From positions 1 to 58,063 of the forward strand of contig JAUIBR010000044.1 in assembly GCA_030427705.1 (NCBI GenBank): a stretch of DNA of 58,063 nucleotides. The letters run 5' to 3'. Positions 24,581 to 32,006 of this stretch are shown here, one piece after another. The number at the start of each line of letters is the position of its first letter. The stretch's first letter is position 1. Source of the stretch: a bacterium. GTDB lineage: Bacteria; Myxococcota_A; Bradymonadia; Bradymonadales; Bradymonadaceae. A program made the translations under genes and the position numbers. The notes under the pieces are model-generated. The model saw nothing but the letters and a program-made list of their open reading frames with translations. It was not told the origin of the DNA and ran no database searches.

Positions 24581-26407
24581 ATGGCTAAGACAGATCTAGA
24601 ACGGCGTCGCGAAATCCAGCGGCACACGCTCGTGGGGCTTGAGGAGGATCTGGACGATCTTCGCGATGAGCTCGCCGAAGCGATGGTTGATTACGAGTCG
24701 CGACTTCAGGATGCCTCAACCACGTTGCCGGACTGGTTGGCGTTGGACAGCGCTCAGATCCGAAAGCAGTTTCAATTCGAGGATGATGTCCTCGGTAAAG
24801 GGCGATTGGGACCCAGGGCTGTTGCCCTTGGTGCGGCGCGGGTTGAAGCGTTTATCCACGAGTGGGTCGGGTTTGAGGGTGAGCTCGCCGACGTTGATTT
24901 CGAGGAAGACGCCTCGGAGTTCGAGAACGCCTGCGAGGGTGTTCGCGAGGTCCTTTCACGTTTGGAGGATCTCAGTCGCGAGTTGGCCTTGGACGCCGAT
25001 TCGACGTTTGGGCAATGGCTTGATGACATCATCACCGAACTTGAGGACAAGCGGGAGCGGGACGAAGCTGCACTTCGCGAACTCGTAGGATCCGGCGATG
25101 TGGAACGCGGGAACCAAGCGCGCGAGGAAATTGCAGAACTCTTCGAGGACCAGCGCCGACAAGCCGCTGAAATCAAGAAGGCTTGGGAGGGCATTGAGTC
25201 GCTTGTGTTTGAAGGTGTGGAGTTCACTGTTCGCGGCATTGGCGAAATGGGAGAGCTGCTGGACCGCGCGATGGAGGGCCTCTCTGGCGCACACGAATCG
25301 CTCGAACCCGAGATCGATGAGATTCCCGACACCGTCGTCCAGATCGATGACATTCCTGACACGTCCGTCGATATGGAAGACGACGATGACGCAGATCCAC
25401 CTGGAATCAAGGTCGACGGCGAGCGTCATACCGAGAAGCTAGACATTCCATCCGAGACTTCTCAGTTTTTGCGAAAGCCGAAACGAAACAAGGCTCAGGA
25501 CGAGAATGTCCACGAGGTCGAGACGGTTGAACTTGAACGTGATCCTGAGCCCTCCGAACCCGAACCCGAGCCCGACGCTTCCGAGCCATCTGAGGATTCG
25601 GATGTGCAGGCGGATTCCGAACCTGAGCTCGACGAACATTCGGAGCCAGAAGATGACTCGTCTGAGCCGGAGGACGAAGAAGAATCGGATGCCGAGGAAG
25701 TGTCGGATGTAGAAGATGAGGCACTTGACGAGGAATCGGAACCCTCGGAACCAGAATCCATCGACCAGGATTCCACGCCCGAAGCTGACGAGTCCGGGGA
25801 ACTCGAGGAAGAGTCTGATGGCGAAGATGGCTACGTCGGGTCAGCCCATCGAATCGTCTCGGATTGGTTGCCCATCTCAGGCATGGAGAAGCTAGTTGTG
25901 TTGGGTTGGCCGGCCGCGGTCTTGGTCGCGGTGACCCCTTTAGCGATCATCCGATTGGCGGGGTCCACAAATGTGATCGATCCGTTTGCAGCCGTGCCAT
26001 GGTTCTTTCCATGGGGCTATGTCGTCTGCATCGGATGGATGTTTATCGGGATGGTGTTTCGGCATTGGCGGCCTGTCTTTGATGGCATGAGTATGCAACT
26101 TGTGCGCTGGTCTGAGCATCGAGAAGAGGCGGAGATTAAGGTGACTGATGAAGCCGTCCGAGTGGATGGTGTCCGCTGGAACTGGGGAAGCATCACGAGC
26201 GACCAAAGTCGTTGGGAATCGCGTCCCGACGGAACATTCGGTTGGCTAGTCACGTTGAATCCGAAGGGAGCAGCACCCGTTACGCTTGTGGCTCCGGAGC
26301 GAAACTTCACGCTCTGGGATCAAAGTGAAATGTCGATAGAATCAGTGCCGGACGACGTGTGGCAGGTCACGCCCGTTGTGCTTCAGAAGATCAGGGATCG
26401 AATTTGA
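24581..26407 (+). CDS. Large acidic membrane protein with helical N-domain and possible PH-like C-domain
   Basis: I do not recognise a family for this 608-residue protein. Residues 1 to about 250 are strongly helical and charged, with heptad-like Leu/Glu/Arg patterns (LVGLEEDLDDLRDELAEA). Residues about 307-417 are almost purely Glu, Asp, Ser and Pro. Two hydrophobic segments at about 436-460 and 473-495 form a hairpin. The last 100 residues (KVTDEAVRVDGVRWNWGSIT and following) look like a beta-rich bacterial PH-type domain. Hydrophobic hairpin plus PH-like domain is a known arrangement, but the assignment is inference. The stop overlaps the next gene's TTG start (TTGA), and the third gene overlaps by ATGA, so the three are translated as a unit. 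Confidence 0.75.
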   Translation: MAKTDLERRREIQRHTLVGLEEDLDDLRDELAEAMVDYESRLQDASTTLPDWLALDSAQIRKQFQFEDDVLGKGRLGPRAVALGAARVEAFIHEWVGFEGELADVDFEEDASEFENACEGVREVLSRLEDLSRELALDADSTFGQWLDDIITELEDKRERDEAALRELVGSGDVERGNQAREEIAELFEDQRRQAAEIKKAWEGIESLVFEGVEFTVRGIGEMGELLDRAMEGLSGAHESLEPEIDEIPDTVVQIDDIPDTSVDMEDDDDADPPGIKVDGERHTEKLDIPSETSQFLRKPKRNKAQDENVHEVETVELERDPEPSEPEPEPDASEPSEDSDVQADSEPELDEHSEPEDDSSEPEDEEESDAEEVSDVEDEALDEESEPSEPESIDQDSTPEADESGELEEESDGEDGYVGSAHRIVSDWLPISGMEKLVVLGWPAAVLVAVTPLAIIRLAGSTNVIDPFAAVPWFFPWGYVVCIGWMFIGMVFRHWRPVFDGMSMQLVRWSEHREEAEIKVTDEAVRVDGVRWNWGSITSDQSRWESRPDGTFGWLVTLNPKGAAPVTLVAPERNFTLWDQSEMSIESVPDDVWQVTPVVLQKIRDRI

Positions 26408-27051
26408 AACATCCAATCGCCTTTTTGTTAGCCGCCGCAGTCTTTCTGGCGCCGCTGGCTCTCAACGCCGACTACAAATACTCGGGTTGGGAGAACGGAC
26501 CTTGGGAGCTGCATGACATGCAGTATGGCATCAAGGTCTACATTAACGAGAAGGCACCCGCGGACGTCGCGGCGTTTCGTGCCGATGCGGTCATTGACCT
26601 TCCTGCGGACAAGATCTTCCCGATATTGATCGACCACGAGCGTGCTCGGAAGAACCCGGTCATGGATGCCTACAAGGTGTTAAAGACCGAGAACGGCCGA
26701 ACGTTGATCTATCAACGGGTGAAGGACTCGATCGTGAATCCTCGCGACTACATCTTGTGGACGCGTTCGTTCAAACCGGAAAAGCCGAACACCGGCAGAT
26801 ACGGATTCGTCTGGGAGTCAGCGAAAAAGGGCGAAGGCCCCGCGCCAAAAGACGAGTACGTGCGGGTCACCAACGTCAAAGGCTCCTTTATTCTGACTCC
26901 AATTGACGGTGGCAAGCGTACGAGAGTTTCGTATCGGTCTCTCTTCGACCCCGGCGCGTTTGCGCCCACGATGCTGGTCAATAGTGCGCTCTCGGATGCC
27001 ACGGTCGATTTCGTTGAACGGCTCCGCAAGGATGCCGAGCGCCTGAAATGA
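26404..27051 (+). CDS. Exported START-domain lipid-binding-like protein
   Basis: This 215-residue protein has an N-terminal signal peptide (KHPIAFLLAAAVFLAPLALNA) and a START/SRPBCC-type fold. Typical stretches are WELHDMQYGIKVYI, FRADAVIDLPADKIFPILID, YQRVKDSIVNPRDYILW and FILTPIDGGKRTRVSYR. START domains bind lipids or other hydrophobic ligands in a helix-grip pocket. I chose the TTG at 26404, which overlaps the upstream stop as TTGA and is preceded by AGGGA; the longer GTG start at 26359 would put 15 polar residues before the signal peptide. It is the middle gene of a coupled three-gene operon and overlaps the next by ATGA. Confidence 0.83.
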   Translation: MKHPIAFLLAAAVFLAPLALNADYKYSGWENGPWELHDMQYGIKVYINEKAPADVAAFRADAVIDLPADKIFPILIDHERARKNPVMDAYKVLKTENGRTLIYQRVKDSIVNPRDYILWTRSFKPEKPNTGRYGFVWESAKKGEGPAPKDEYVRVTNVKGSFILTPIDGGKRTRVSYRSLFDPGAFAPTMLVNSALSDATVDFVERLRKDAERLK

Positions 27052-28082
27052 ACCCAGACGACATTCAAAACTACGCGCCGACCGACTTCGAAGTTGTCTC
27101 GGTCTCGGACCACACGATGCTCGCTTCGGCAGGGGACCATCCCATCGCAATGGGCGAATGCGCCTTGATTGGCGGTGAGTTAGCGCGGGTCGTTGGCTTG
27201 GCGGGTGCCCGGCGAGTTGAGGTTCAGACGCTTTCTGGCAGGACGTTTGAAGCTGGGACCTCCGTCTCGTTTTCTGGTGATTTGGTGAGCCTTCCCGTGC
27301 CTACCAAGGGCGTTCATCGCCTGGAAGACATGGCGTTCGGAGGTGACGTTCCGTTCGCTCCAAGAACTCCAAATTTTGCGGAGATCGACGGCAGTCGAGC
27401 ACCGATTGGCACGAAGTGGGAACTCTTGGATGCAGTAGCGCCGTTGGTGAGCGGCGCGGCGAATCTTATCATTGACCAGACGGGCGGAGCTGCGTCCAAA
27501 GCGTTGGTTGCTGCAATCGAGGCTGAAGTATCTATCGGCGTGAATACCGAGACGACGGGAGATATTCGAGTCGTCGGAGGTGATCACTTCCAACGCATCA
27601 TGGCTCACCGTGTTGGTGCAGCGTGGGCCTCGCACTTGCGCGACGAAGGACGGAAGGTCTTGTTCCTGTCCAATTTCCCTCGTCAGCAAGCAGACCCGAT
27701 GGCCTCGGGCGTGGCTGTAGGGCAGGTGACGACGTTGTTGGGTTCATCTTTGGTGTCCACCAGGGAAGGGAGCATCACGAGCGTGATGGCGCTTTCCATC
27801 GACCCGAACGAACCGGTCGCCGAGATCGTTGAGACGTTGCCCCTTGGAGACTTCGACGCCAAGCTCTTCGTCAACGCCGACGGGACGGTAGATTTGCTGA
27901 AATCTACGAGCAGCGCGAACATCGATTCGGCGGCTCAGGCCGAACGCCAACGTGTATTGAGCACACTCAGTCAGGCGGTCTCCCTGAGGGAGAAAACAGC
28001 CATCTTTGGTGACCACGATCTGACCGATTCAGAACGCGAAGTTCTGGATGAAGCGAACCAACTTAGCGTCCAGCTCATCTGA
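27048..28082 (+). CDS. F1/V1-ATPase alpha/beta-like protein with degenerate nucleotide site (pseudo-ATPase)
   Basis: This 344-residue protein reads like a shortened rotary-ATPase alpha/beta or FliI-type subunit. Residues about 12-90 resemble the N-terminal beta-barrel (GECALIGGELARVVGL, FEAGTSVSFSGDLVSLPV). IGTKWELLDAVAPLVSG at 120-136 parallels the family's TGIKAIDxxxPxxxG. LRDEGRKVLFLSNFPR at 198-213 parallels FRDxGxxVLLIxDDLxR. REGSITSVMALSI at 239-251 parallels GGGSLTALPIIE. A helical C-domain ends at 344. The P-loop position reads IIDQTGGAASKAL instead of GxxxxGKT, and the Walker B Asp is replaced by Ser (LSNF). Catalysis is therefore very unlikely. Real subunits have 430-510 residues. 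The ATG overlaps the START gene stop by ATGA. The family call is my reading of aligned motifs and needs a profile search. Confidence 0.62.
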   Translation: MNPDDIQNYAPTDFEVVSVSDHTMLASAGDHPIAMGECALIGGELARVVGLAGARRVEVQTLSGRTFEAGTSVSFSGDLVSLPVPTKGVHRLEDMAFGGDVPFAPRTPNFAEIDGSRAPIGTKWELLDAVAPLVSGAANLIIDQTGGAASKALVAAIEAEVSIGVNTETTGDIRVVGGDHFQRIMAHRVGAAWASHLRDEGRKVLFLSNFPRQQADPMASGVAVGQVTTLLGSSLVSTREGSITSVMALSIDPNEPVAEIVETLPLGDFDAKLFVNADGTVDLLKSTSSANIDSAAQAERQRVLSTLSQAVSLREKTAIFGDHDLTDSEREVLDEANQLSVQLI

Positions 28083-28100
28083 CGTTCGCTCCTATCGTTC

Positions 28101-28129
28101 TTGACCTGCCCGACGAGGCGCACTAATCA
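28101..28129 (+). promoter_or_regulatory. Promoter of the pdh operon
   Basis: TTGACC, a 17-base spacer and TAATCA give a start of transcription near 28136, ahead of the ATG at 28173. Confidence 0.65.
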
Positions 28130-28172
28130 AGTCGACGAGCTTAGAGTTCACAGAAATTTAAGTGTGAAGAGC

Positions 28173-29252
28173 ATGCCTGAAAATCAGACGGTAAGTGAAG
28201 AGAAGCCGGCCTCGTCCGGGAGCAATGGCGCAGCGCCATCGCTTCACGGCGCGACCGCCGCTAAAGCCCGAAAGGACCTCGGCGATGAAAAGATCATCGC
28301 GATGTATCGACAGATGCTGCTGCTGCGTCGCTTCGAAGAGGTCGCTGGTCGCCAGTACCAAATGGGCAAAATCAAAGGATTCTGCCACCTGTACATCGGC
28401 CAAGAGCCCGTTGCGGTCGGCTCGATGTCTGGGCTGGAAGAAAAGGACTACGTGGTCGCAGCCTATCGCGAACACGGTCAAGCGATCGCCAAAGGCTTGG
28501 ACCCGAATGCGGTCATGGCGGAGTTGTTCGCGAAGTCCACGGGCTGCAGCAAAGGCAAGGGCGGCTCGATGCACTTGTTCGATGTTGAGAAGCGCTTTTA
28601 CGGCGGATGGGGCATCGTTGGCGGTCAGATTCCGACGGCTGCAGGCGTCGCGTTTGCGTCTAAGTATCGCGACGAAGGCGCTGTGGTGCTTTGTTACTTC
28701 GGCGACGGTTCAATCCATCAAGGTGCCTTCCACGAAGCTTTAAACATGGCTGCTAAGTGGGACCTGCCTTGTGTGTTCATTACCGAGAACAATAAATACG
28801 CCATGGGCACGGATATCGAGCGAATCAGCGCGATTCTGGATATCCAACAGAAGGCGGTTTCATACGGAATGGACCACGCCCAGATCGACGGCAAGGACAT
28901 CTTCAAAGCTTACTACGGCTTCAAAGAAGCGATCGACCGTGCTCGGAACGAGTCTCGGCCGACGTTCCTAGACGTCATCACGTACCGATTCCGCGGTCAC
29001 TCGATGAGCGACCCTGCGAAATACCGTACGAAGGAAGAGCTTCAGGACGAGATGGACCACGACCCAATCAAACGAATGGAGACGTGGATGCTCGCCGAAG
29101 GCGTCATCGATGAAGACGCACTGAAGTCCATGGATAAAGAAATTAAAGACGAGGTGAAAGCGGCCGTGAAGTTTGCGGAAGATTCACCATTCCCCGATCC
29201 AAGCGAGCTCACCACCGATGTTTATGTCGAGTGGAACTGGGACATCGAATAG
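28173..29252 (+). CDS. pdhA: Pyruvate dehydrogenase E1 component, alpha subunit
   Basis: This 359-residue thiamine-diphosphate subunit belongs to the heterotetrameric E1, which decarboxylates pyruvate and transfers the acetyl group to lipoyl-E2. The ThDP/Mg motif is GDGSIHQGAFHEALNMAAKW...ENNKYAMGT. Further family marks are QMGKIKGFCHLYIGQEPV, YREHGQAIAKG and TYRFRGHSMSDPAKYRTKEE. The N-terminal 30 residues are disordered (Ser, Pro, Ala). The ATG at 28173 is chosen because the longer TTG start at 28101 lies on the -35 box. First gene of pdhABC, with 10 bases to pdhB. Confidence 0.95.
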   Translation: MPENQTVSEEKPASSGSNGAAPSLHGATAAKARKDLGDEKIIAMYRQMLLLRRFEEVAGRQYQMGKIKGFCHLYIGQEPVAVGSMSGLEEKDYVVAAYREHGQAIAKGLDPNAVMAELFAKSTGCSKGKGGSMHLFDVEKRFYGGWGIVGGQIPTAAGVAFASKYRDEGAVVLCYFGDGSIHQGAFHEALNMAAKWDLPCVFITENNKYAMGTDIERISAILDIQQKAVSYGMDHAQIDGKDIFKAYYGFKEAIDRARNESRPTFLDVITYRFRGHSMSDPAKYRTKEELQDEMDHDPIKRMETWMLAEGVIDEDALKSMDKEIKDEVKAAVKFAEDSPFPDPSELTTDVYVEWNWDIE

Positions 29253-29262
29253 GAGTTGAGTC

Positions 29263-30243
29263 ATGAGAAAGATTCTTTTTCGAGATGCCCTAAATGAGGC
29301 AATGAGCGAGGAGATGGAGCGCGATCCAGACGTGTTCCTGATGGGCGAAGAAGTCGCTGAATACAACGGCGCCTACAAGTGCAGCGTTGGCATGCTTGAC
29401 CGCTTCGGACCGAAGCGCGTTATCGATACGCCGATCGCTGAGCTGGGATTTGCGGGCATCGGTATTGGCGCTGCGATGGTTGGCATGAAGCCAATTGTCG
29501 AGATGATGACGTTCAACTTCGCCATTTTGGCGTTGGACCAGGTCATGAACACCGCAGCAAAGATGCGCTACATGAGTGGTGGCCAGCTGTCTTGCCCTGT
29601 GGTTATCCGCGGTGCGGGTGGCGCAGGTGGACACTTGGGCGCGCAGCACTCGCAGTCGCTCGAGGCACAGTACGTCCACTGTCCGGGCCTGAAAGTCATG
29701 ATGCCGGCCACGCCATATGATGCGAAGGGCATGCTCAAGACGGCCATTCGCGACCCTGACCCGGTTATCTTTATCGAATCGGAAATCCTGTACGGCTCCG
29801 AGGGTGAAGTCCCGGAAGAGGAATACACCATTCCGATGGGTGTGGCGGACGTGAAGCGCGAAGGCGCAGACTGCACGATCATCACGTGGAGCCGGATGGT
29901 TCACTTCTCGTTGGATGCAGCGGCCGAGCTGGCTGAGCAAGGCATCGACGTCGAGGTTGTTGACCTGCGTACGCTCCGTCCTTTGGACAAGGAAGCAATT
30001 CGCAAGTCGGTCAAGAAGACCAACCGCGTCGTTGTCGTCGAGGAAGGTTGGTACTGGGCATCTGTGGGTTCGACTGTCGCTGATTTCATTTCGCGCGACC
30101 TGTTCGACCACCTCGATGCGCCGGTCGGACGCGTGCACCAACGCGACATTCCGATGCCATACGCATACAATCTTGAGCCTTTGAGCTTGCCGAATAAGGA
30201 CAACATCGTGGAAGCCGTTAAACGTGCTTGCTACGTGGACTAG
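29263..30243 (+). CDS. pdhB: Pyruvate dehydrogenase E1 component, beta subunit
   Basis: This 326-residue beta subunit of the heterotetrameric E1 completes the ThDP site with PdhA. Conserved stretches are FRDALNEAMSEEMERDPDVF, GEEVAEYNGAYK, RVIDTPIAELGFAGIGIGAA, the substrate-channel region GAGGAGGHLGAQHSQSLEA, and IEVVDLRTLRPLD-type wording near residue 235. The start has a good GGAG in TAGGAGTTGAGTCATG. It lies 10 bases after pdhA and 10 bases before pdhC, so one transcript is expected. Branched-chain 2-oxoacid E1 beta is the main alternative; the Gly-rich GAGGAGGHLG and the linkage to a PdhC-type E2 favour pyruvate. Confidence 0.95.
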   Translation: MRKILFRDALNEAMSEEMERDPDVFLMGEEVAEYNGAYKCSVGMLDRFGPKRVIDTPIAELGFAGIGIGAAMVGMKPIVEMMTFNFAILALDQVMNTAAKMRYMSGGQLSCPVVIRGAGGAGGHLGAQHSQSLEAQYVHCPGLKVMMPATPYDAKGMLKTAIRDPDPVIFIESEILYGSEGEVPEEEYTIPMGVADVKREGADCTIITWSRMVHFSLDAAAELAEQGIDVEVVDLRTLRPLDKEAIRKSVKKTNRVVVVEEGWYWASVGSTVADFISRDLFDHLDAPVGRVHQRDIPMPYAYNLEPLSLPNKDNIVEAVKRACYVD

Positions 30244-30252
30244 GAGAGACCA

Positions 30253-31527
30253 ATGGCAGAATTGATTACCATGCTCGCCCTTAGTCCCACCATGGACGAA
30301 GGCACGCTCGTTGAGTGGCTGAAGAATGAAGGCGACTCGGTCGAAGAGGGCGAGATTATCGCTGAGATCGAGACCGACAAGGCAACGATGGAAATGGAAT
30401 CGTTCCATGAAGGGACGGTCCTGAAGCTGCTCGCCCAAAAAGGCGATGCGATTCCTGTCGGCGCGCCATTAGCAATTATTGGTGAAGCCGGTGAGGACAT
30501 CTCAGATGTCATGGCTGAGGTCGAAAACGGTGGTGGCTCGTCTGCCCCCGCCCCGACGAACGGCGCGTCCGAGCCTGCAACCCCCGCACCTGTCCAAGCT
30601 GCTCCGGCCCCAACGCCAGAGGCCGCGGCACCTTCGAAGCCGAAGCGTGCAGATGGTCGTGTGGTGGCGAGTCCTGTGGCTAAGCGAATCGCTTCTGACA
30701 ACGGTCTGGACATTGCCCAAATCGACGGCAGTGGGCCTGGCGGTCGCATCATCAAACGCGATGTTGAAGAGGCGCTGAAGTCGGGTGGAGCTGTTGCTCG
30801 ACCCGCATTCACGCAGTCGTTCGAGTCAGTTGCAGACCAAGAGATTCCGCTTAGCCAGATGCGAAAGACCATCGCGAAGCGGCTCACCCAGGTCTGGAAT
30901 TCAACACCGCACTTCTACCTGACCGCCAACTTCGACATGGGCAAAGCGATGTCGTTCCGCAAGCAGCTCAATGAGCAGCTCGCGGAGGCAGAGGCAGGCG
31001 TGAAAGTGTCGGTTAACGACATGATCGTGAAGGCTTCGGCGATGGCGATGACGCGTTATCCAAAGATCAACGTGTCGTTCCAAGGCGACCACTTGCTTCA
31101 ACATGGTGAGTCGCACGTCGGTGTTGCTGTTGCTATCGATGGTGGTTTGATTACGCCGATTGTACGCAATGCGGACCGCAAGACCCTGTCGCAAATCTCA
31201 ACCGAGATTCGCGAGTTGGCAGGACGCGCACGCGACAAAAAGCTCAAGCCCGAAGAATATACTGGTGGCGGTTTCTCGATCAGTAACCTGGGTATGTTCG
31301 GCATCGACCACTTCTCGGCGATTATCAATCCACCGGAAGCCGCCATCTTGGCTTGTGGTGCGGTTCAAAAGGAACCTGTTGTCGACGAGAACGGCGAGTT
31401 GGCTGTCGGAACACGCATGAAAGTCACGCTCTCGTGTGACCACCGTGCCGTCGACGGAGCGGTTGGCGCTGAGTTCCTCATCGAACTTCGTCGATTGCTC
31501 GAAAATCCTTTCCTTCTGGTCGTCTGA
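30253..31527 (+). CDS. pdhC: Dihydrolipoamide acetyltransferase (E2) of pyruvate dehydrogenase
   Basis: This 424-residue E2 has one N-terminal lipoyl domain with the lipoylated Lys in ETDKATMEMES. A Pro/Ala linker follows, then a peripheral-subunit binding domain (VASPVAKRIASDNGLDIAQI, then GSGPGGRIIKRDV). The catalytic acetyltransferase core carries the HxxxDG motif in SCDHRAVDGAVGAEFL. It accepts the acetyl group from E1 and passes it to CoA. A single lipoyl domain is the common Gram-positive and mitochondrial-like layout. The lipoyl cofactor could be made by LipA, encoded at 40952-41932. GGAG precedes the ATG. No E3 gene follows in this window. Confidence 0.95.
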   Translation: MAELITMLALSPTMDEGTLVEWLKNEGDSVEEGEIIAEIETDKATMEMESFHEGTVLKLLAQKGDAIPVGAPLAIIGEAGEDISDVMAEVENGGGSSAPAPTNGASEPATPAPVQAAPAPTPEAAAPSKPKRADGRVVASPVAKRIASDNGLDIAQIDGSGPGGRIIKRDVEEALKSGGAVARPAFTQSFESVADQEIPLSQMRKTIAKRLTQVWNSTPHFYLTANFDMGKAMSFRKQLNEQLAEAEAGVKVSVNDMIVKASAMAMTRYPKINVSFQGDHLLQHGESHVGVAVAIDGGLITPIVRNADRKTLSQISTEIRELAGRARDKKLKPEEYTGGGFSISNLGMFGIDHFSAIINPPEAAILACGAVQKEPVVDENGELAVGTRMKVTLSCDHRAVDGAVGAEFLIELRRLLENPFLLVV

Positions 31528-31532
31528 GGCCG

Positions 31533-32006
31533 TTGAAGTTTTGCCCAAAATGCGCAAGCGCGCTCGAAGTTCGAAAGACCGACGATCGCGAGCGTCTGGC
31601 CTGTCCAGACGCTGAATGCGGGTACATTTATTACGACAATCCGACCCCTGTGGTTGCCGCCATCGTTCAACACGGTGACGACGTCATATTGGTGCGCAAT
31701 CACGGTTGGCCCGAGACGTGGTATGGCCTCGTCACGGGCTTTCTAGAACGCGACGAGACGCCCGAGGAGGGCGTCCTGCGCGAGGTTAAGGAAGAGTTGG
31801 ATTTGGACGCCAGCGTGGAGTCCTTCGTGGGTGTCTACACGTTTGCGATGCGCAATGAGCTAATCGTGGCCTACCACGTCGCCGCAGAAGGTGAGATTAC
31901 CCTTGGTGACGAGCTGGCCGACTTCAAACGCGTGCCCGTCGATAAGCTGAAGCCTTGGGGCTTTGGGACGGGCGAAGCCGTGCGGGACTGGTTAGCGAAT
32001 CGCTAG
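31533..32006 (+). CDS. Nudix hydrolase with N-terminal zinc ribbon
   Basis: This 157-residue protein has a zinc ribbon with Cys4, Cys7, Cys24 and Cys29 ahead of a Nudix domain, the architecture of NudC-like NADH pyrophosphatases and related enzymes. The Nudix box at about 69-91 reads GFLERDETPEEGVLREVKEELDL. It keeps the Mg-binding REVKEE, but the last conserved Gly is Asp. It should hydrolyse a nucleoside diphosphate linked to another group; the substrate is not readable. The start is TTG, 5 bases after pdhC, with GAGG overlapping the pdhC stop, and the zinc ribbon begins right there. Its stop overlaps that of the convergent phosphofructokinase in a CTAG. Confidence 0.87.
   Translation: MKFCPKCASALEVRKTDDRERLACPDAECGYIYYDNPTPVVAAIVQHGDDVILVRNHGWPETWYGLVTGFLERDETPEEGVLREVKEELDLDASVESFVGVYTFAMRNELIVAYHVAAEGEITLGDELADFKRVPVDKLKPWGFGTGEAVRDWLANR

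Noticed and set aside
28101-28172. Upstream TTG start for pdhA
   Set aside because: The codon forms part of the -35 box, and the added residues show no E1-alpha similarity.
29290-30438. Long open frame (382 codons) on the minus strand opposite pdhB
   Set aside because: It mirrors the well-supported pdhB in the opposite frame; the translation is rich in His, Arg and Val without motif or ribosome site. Codon bias of pdhB explains the lack of stops.
31533-32006. Loss of function of the Nudix hydrolase because the last Gly of the box is Asp
   Set aside because: The metal-binding REVKEE core and the first Gly and Glu are intact; this last Gly varies in active family members.
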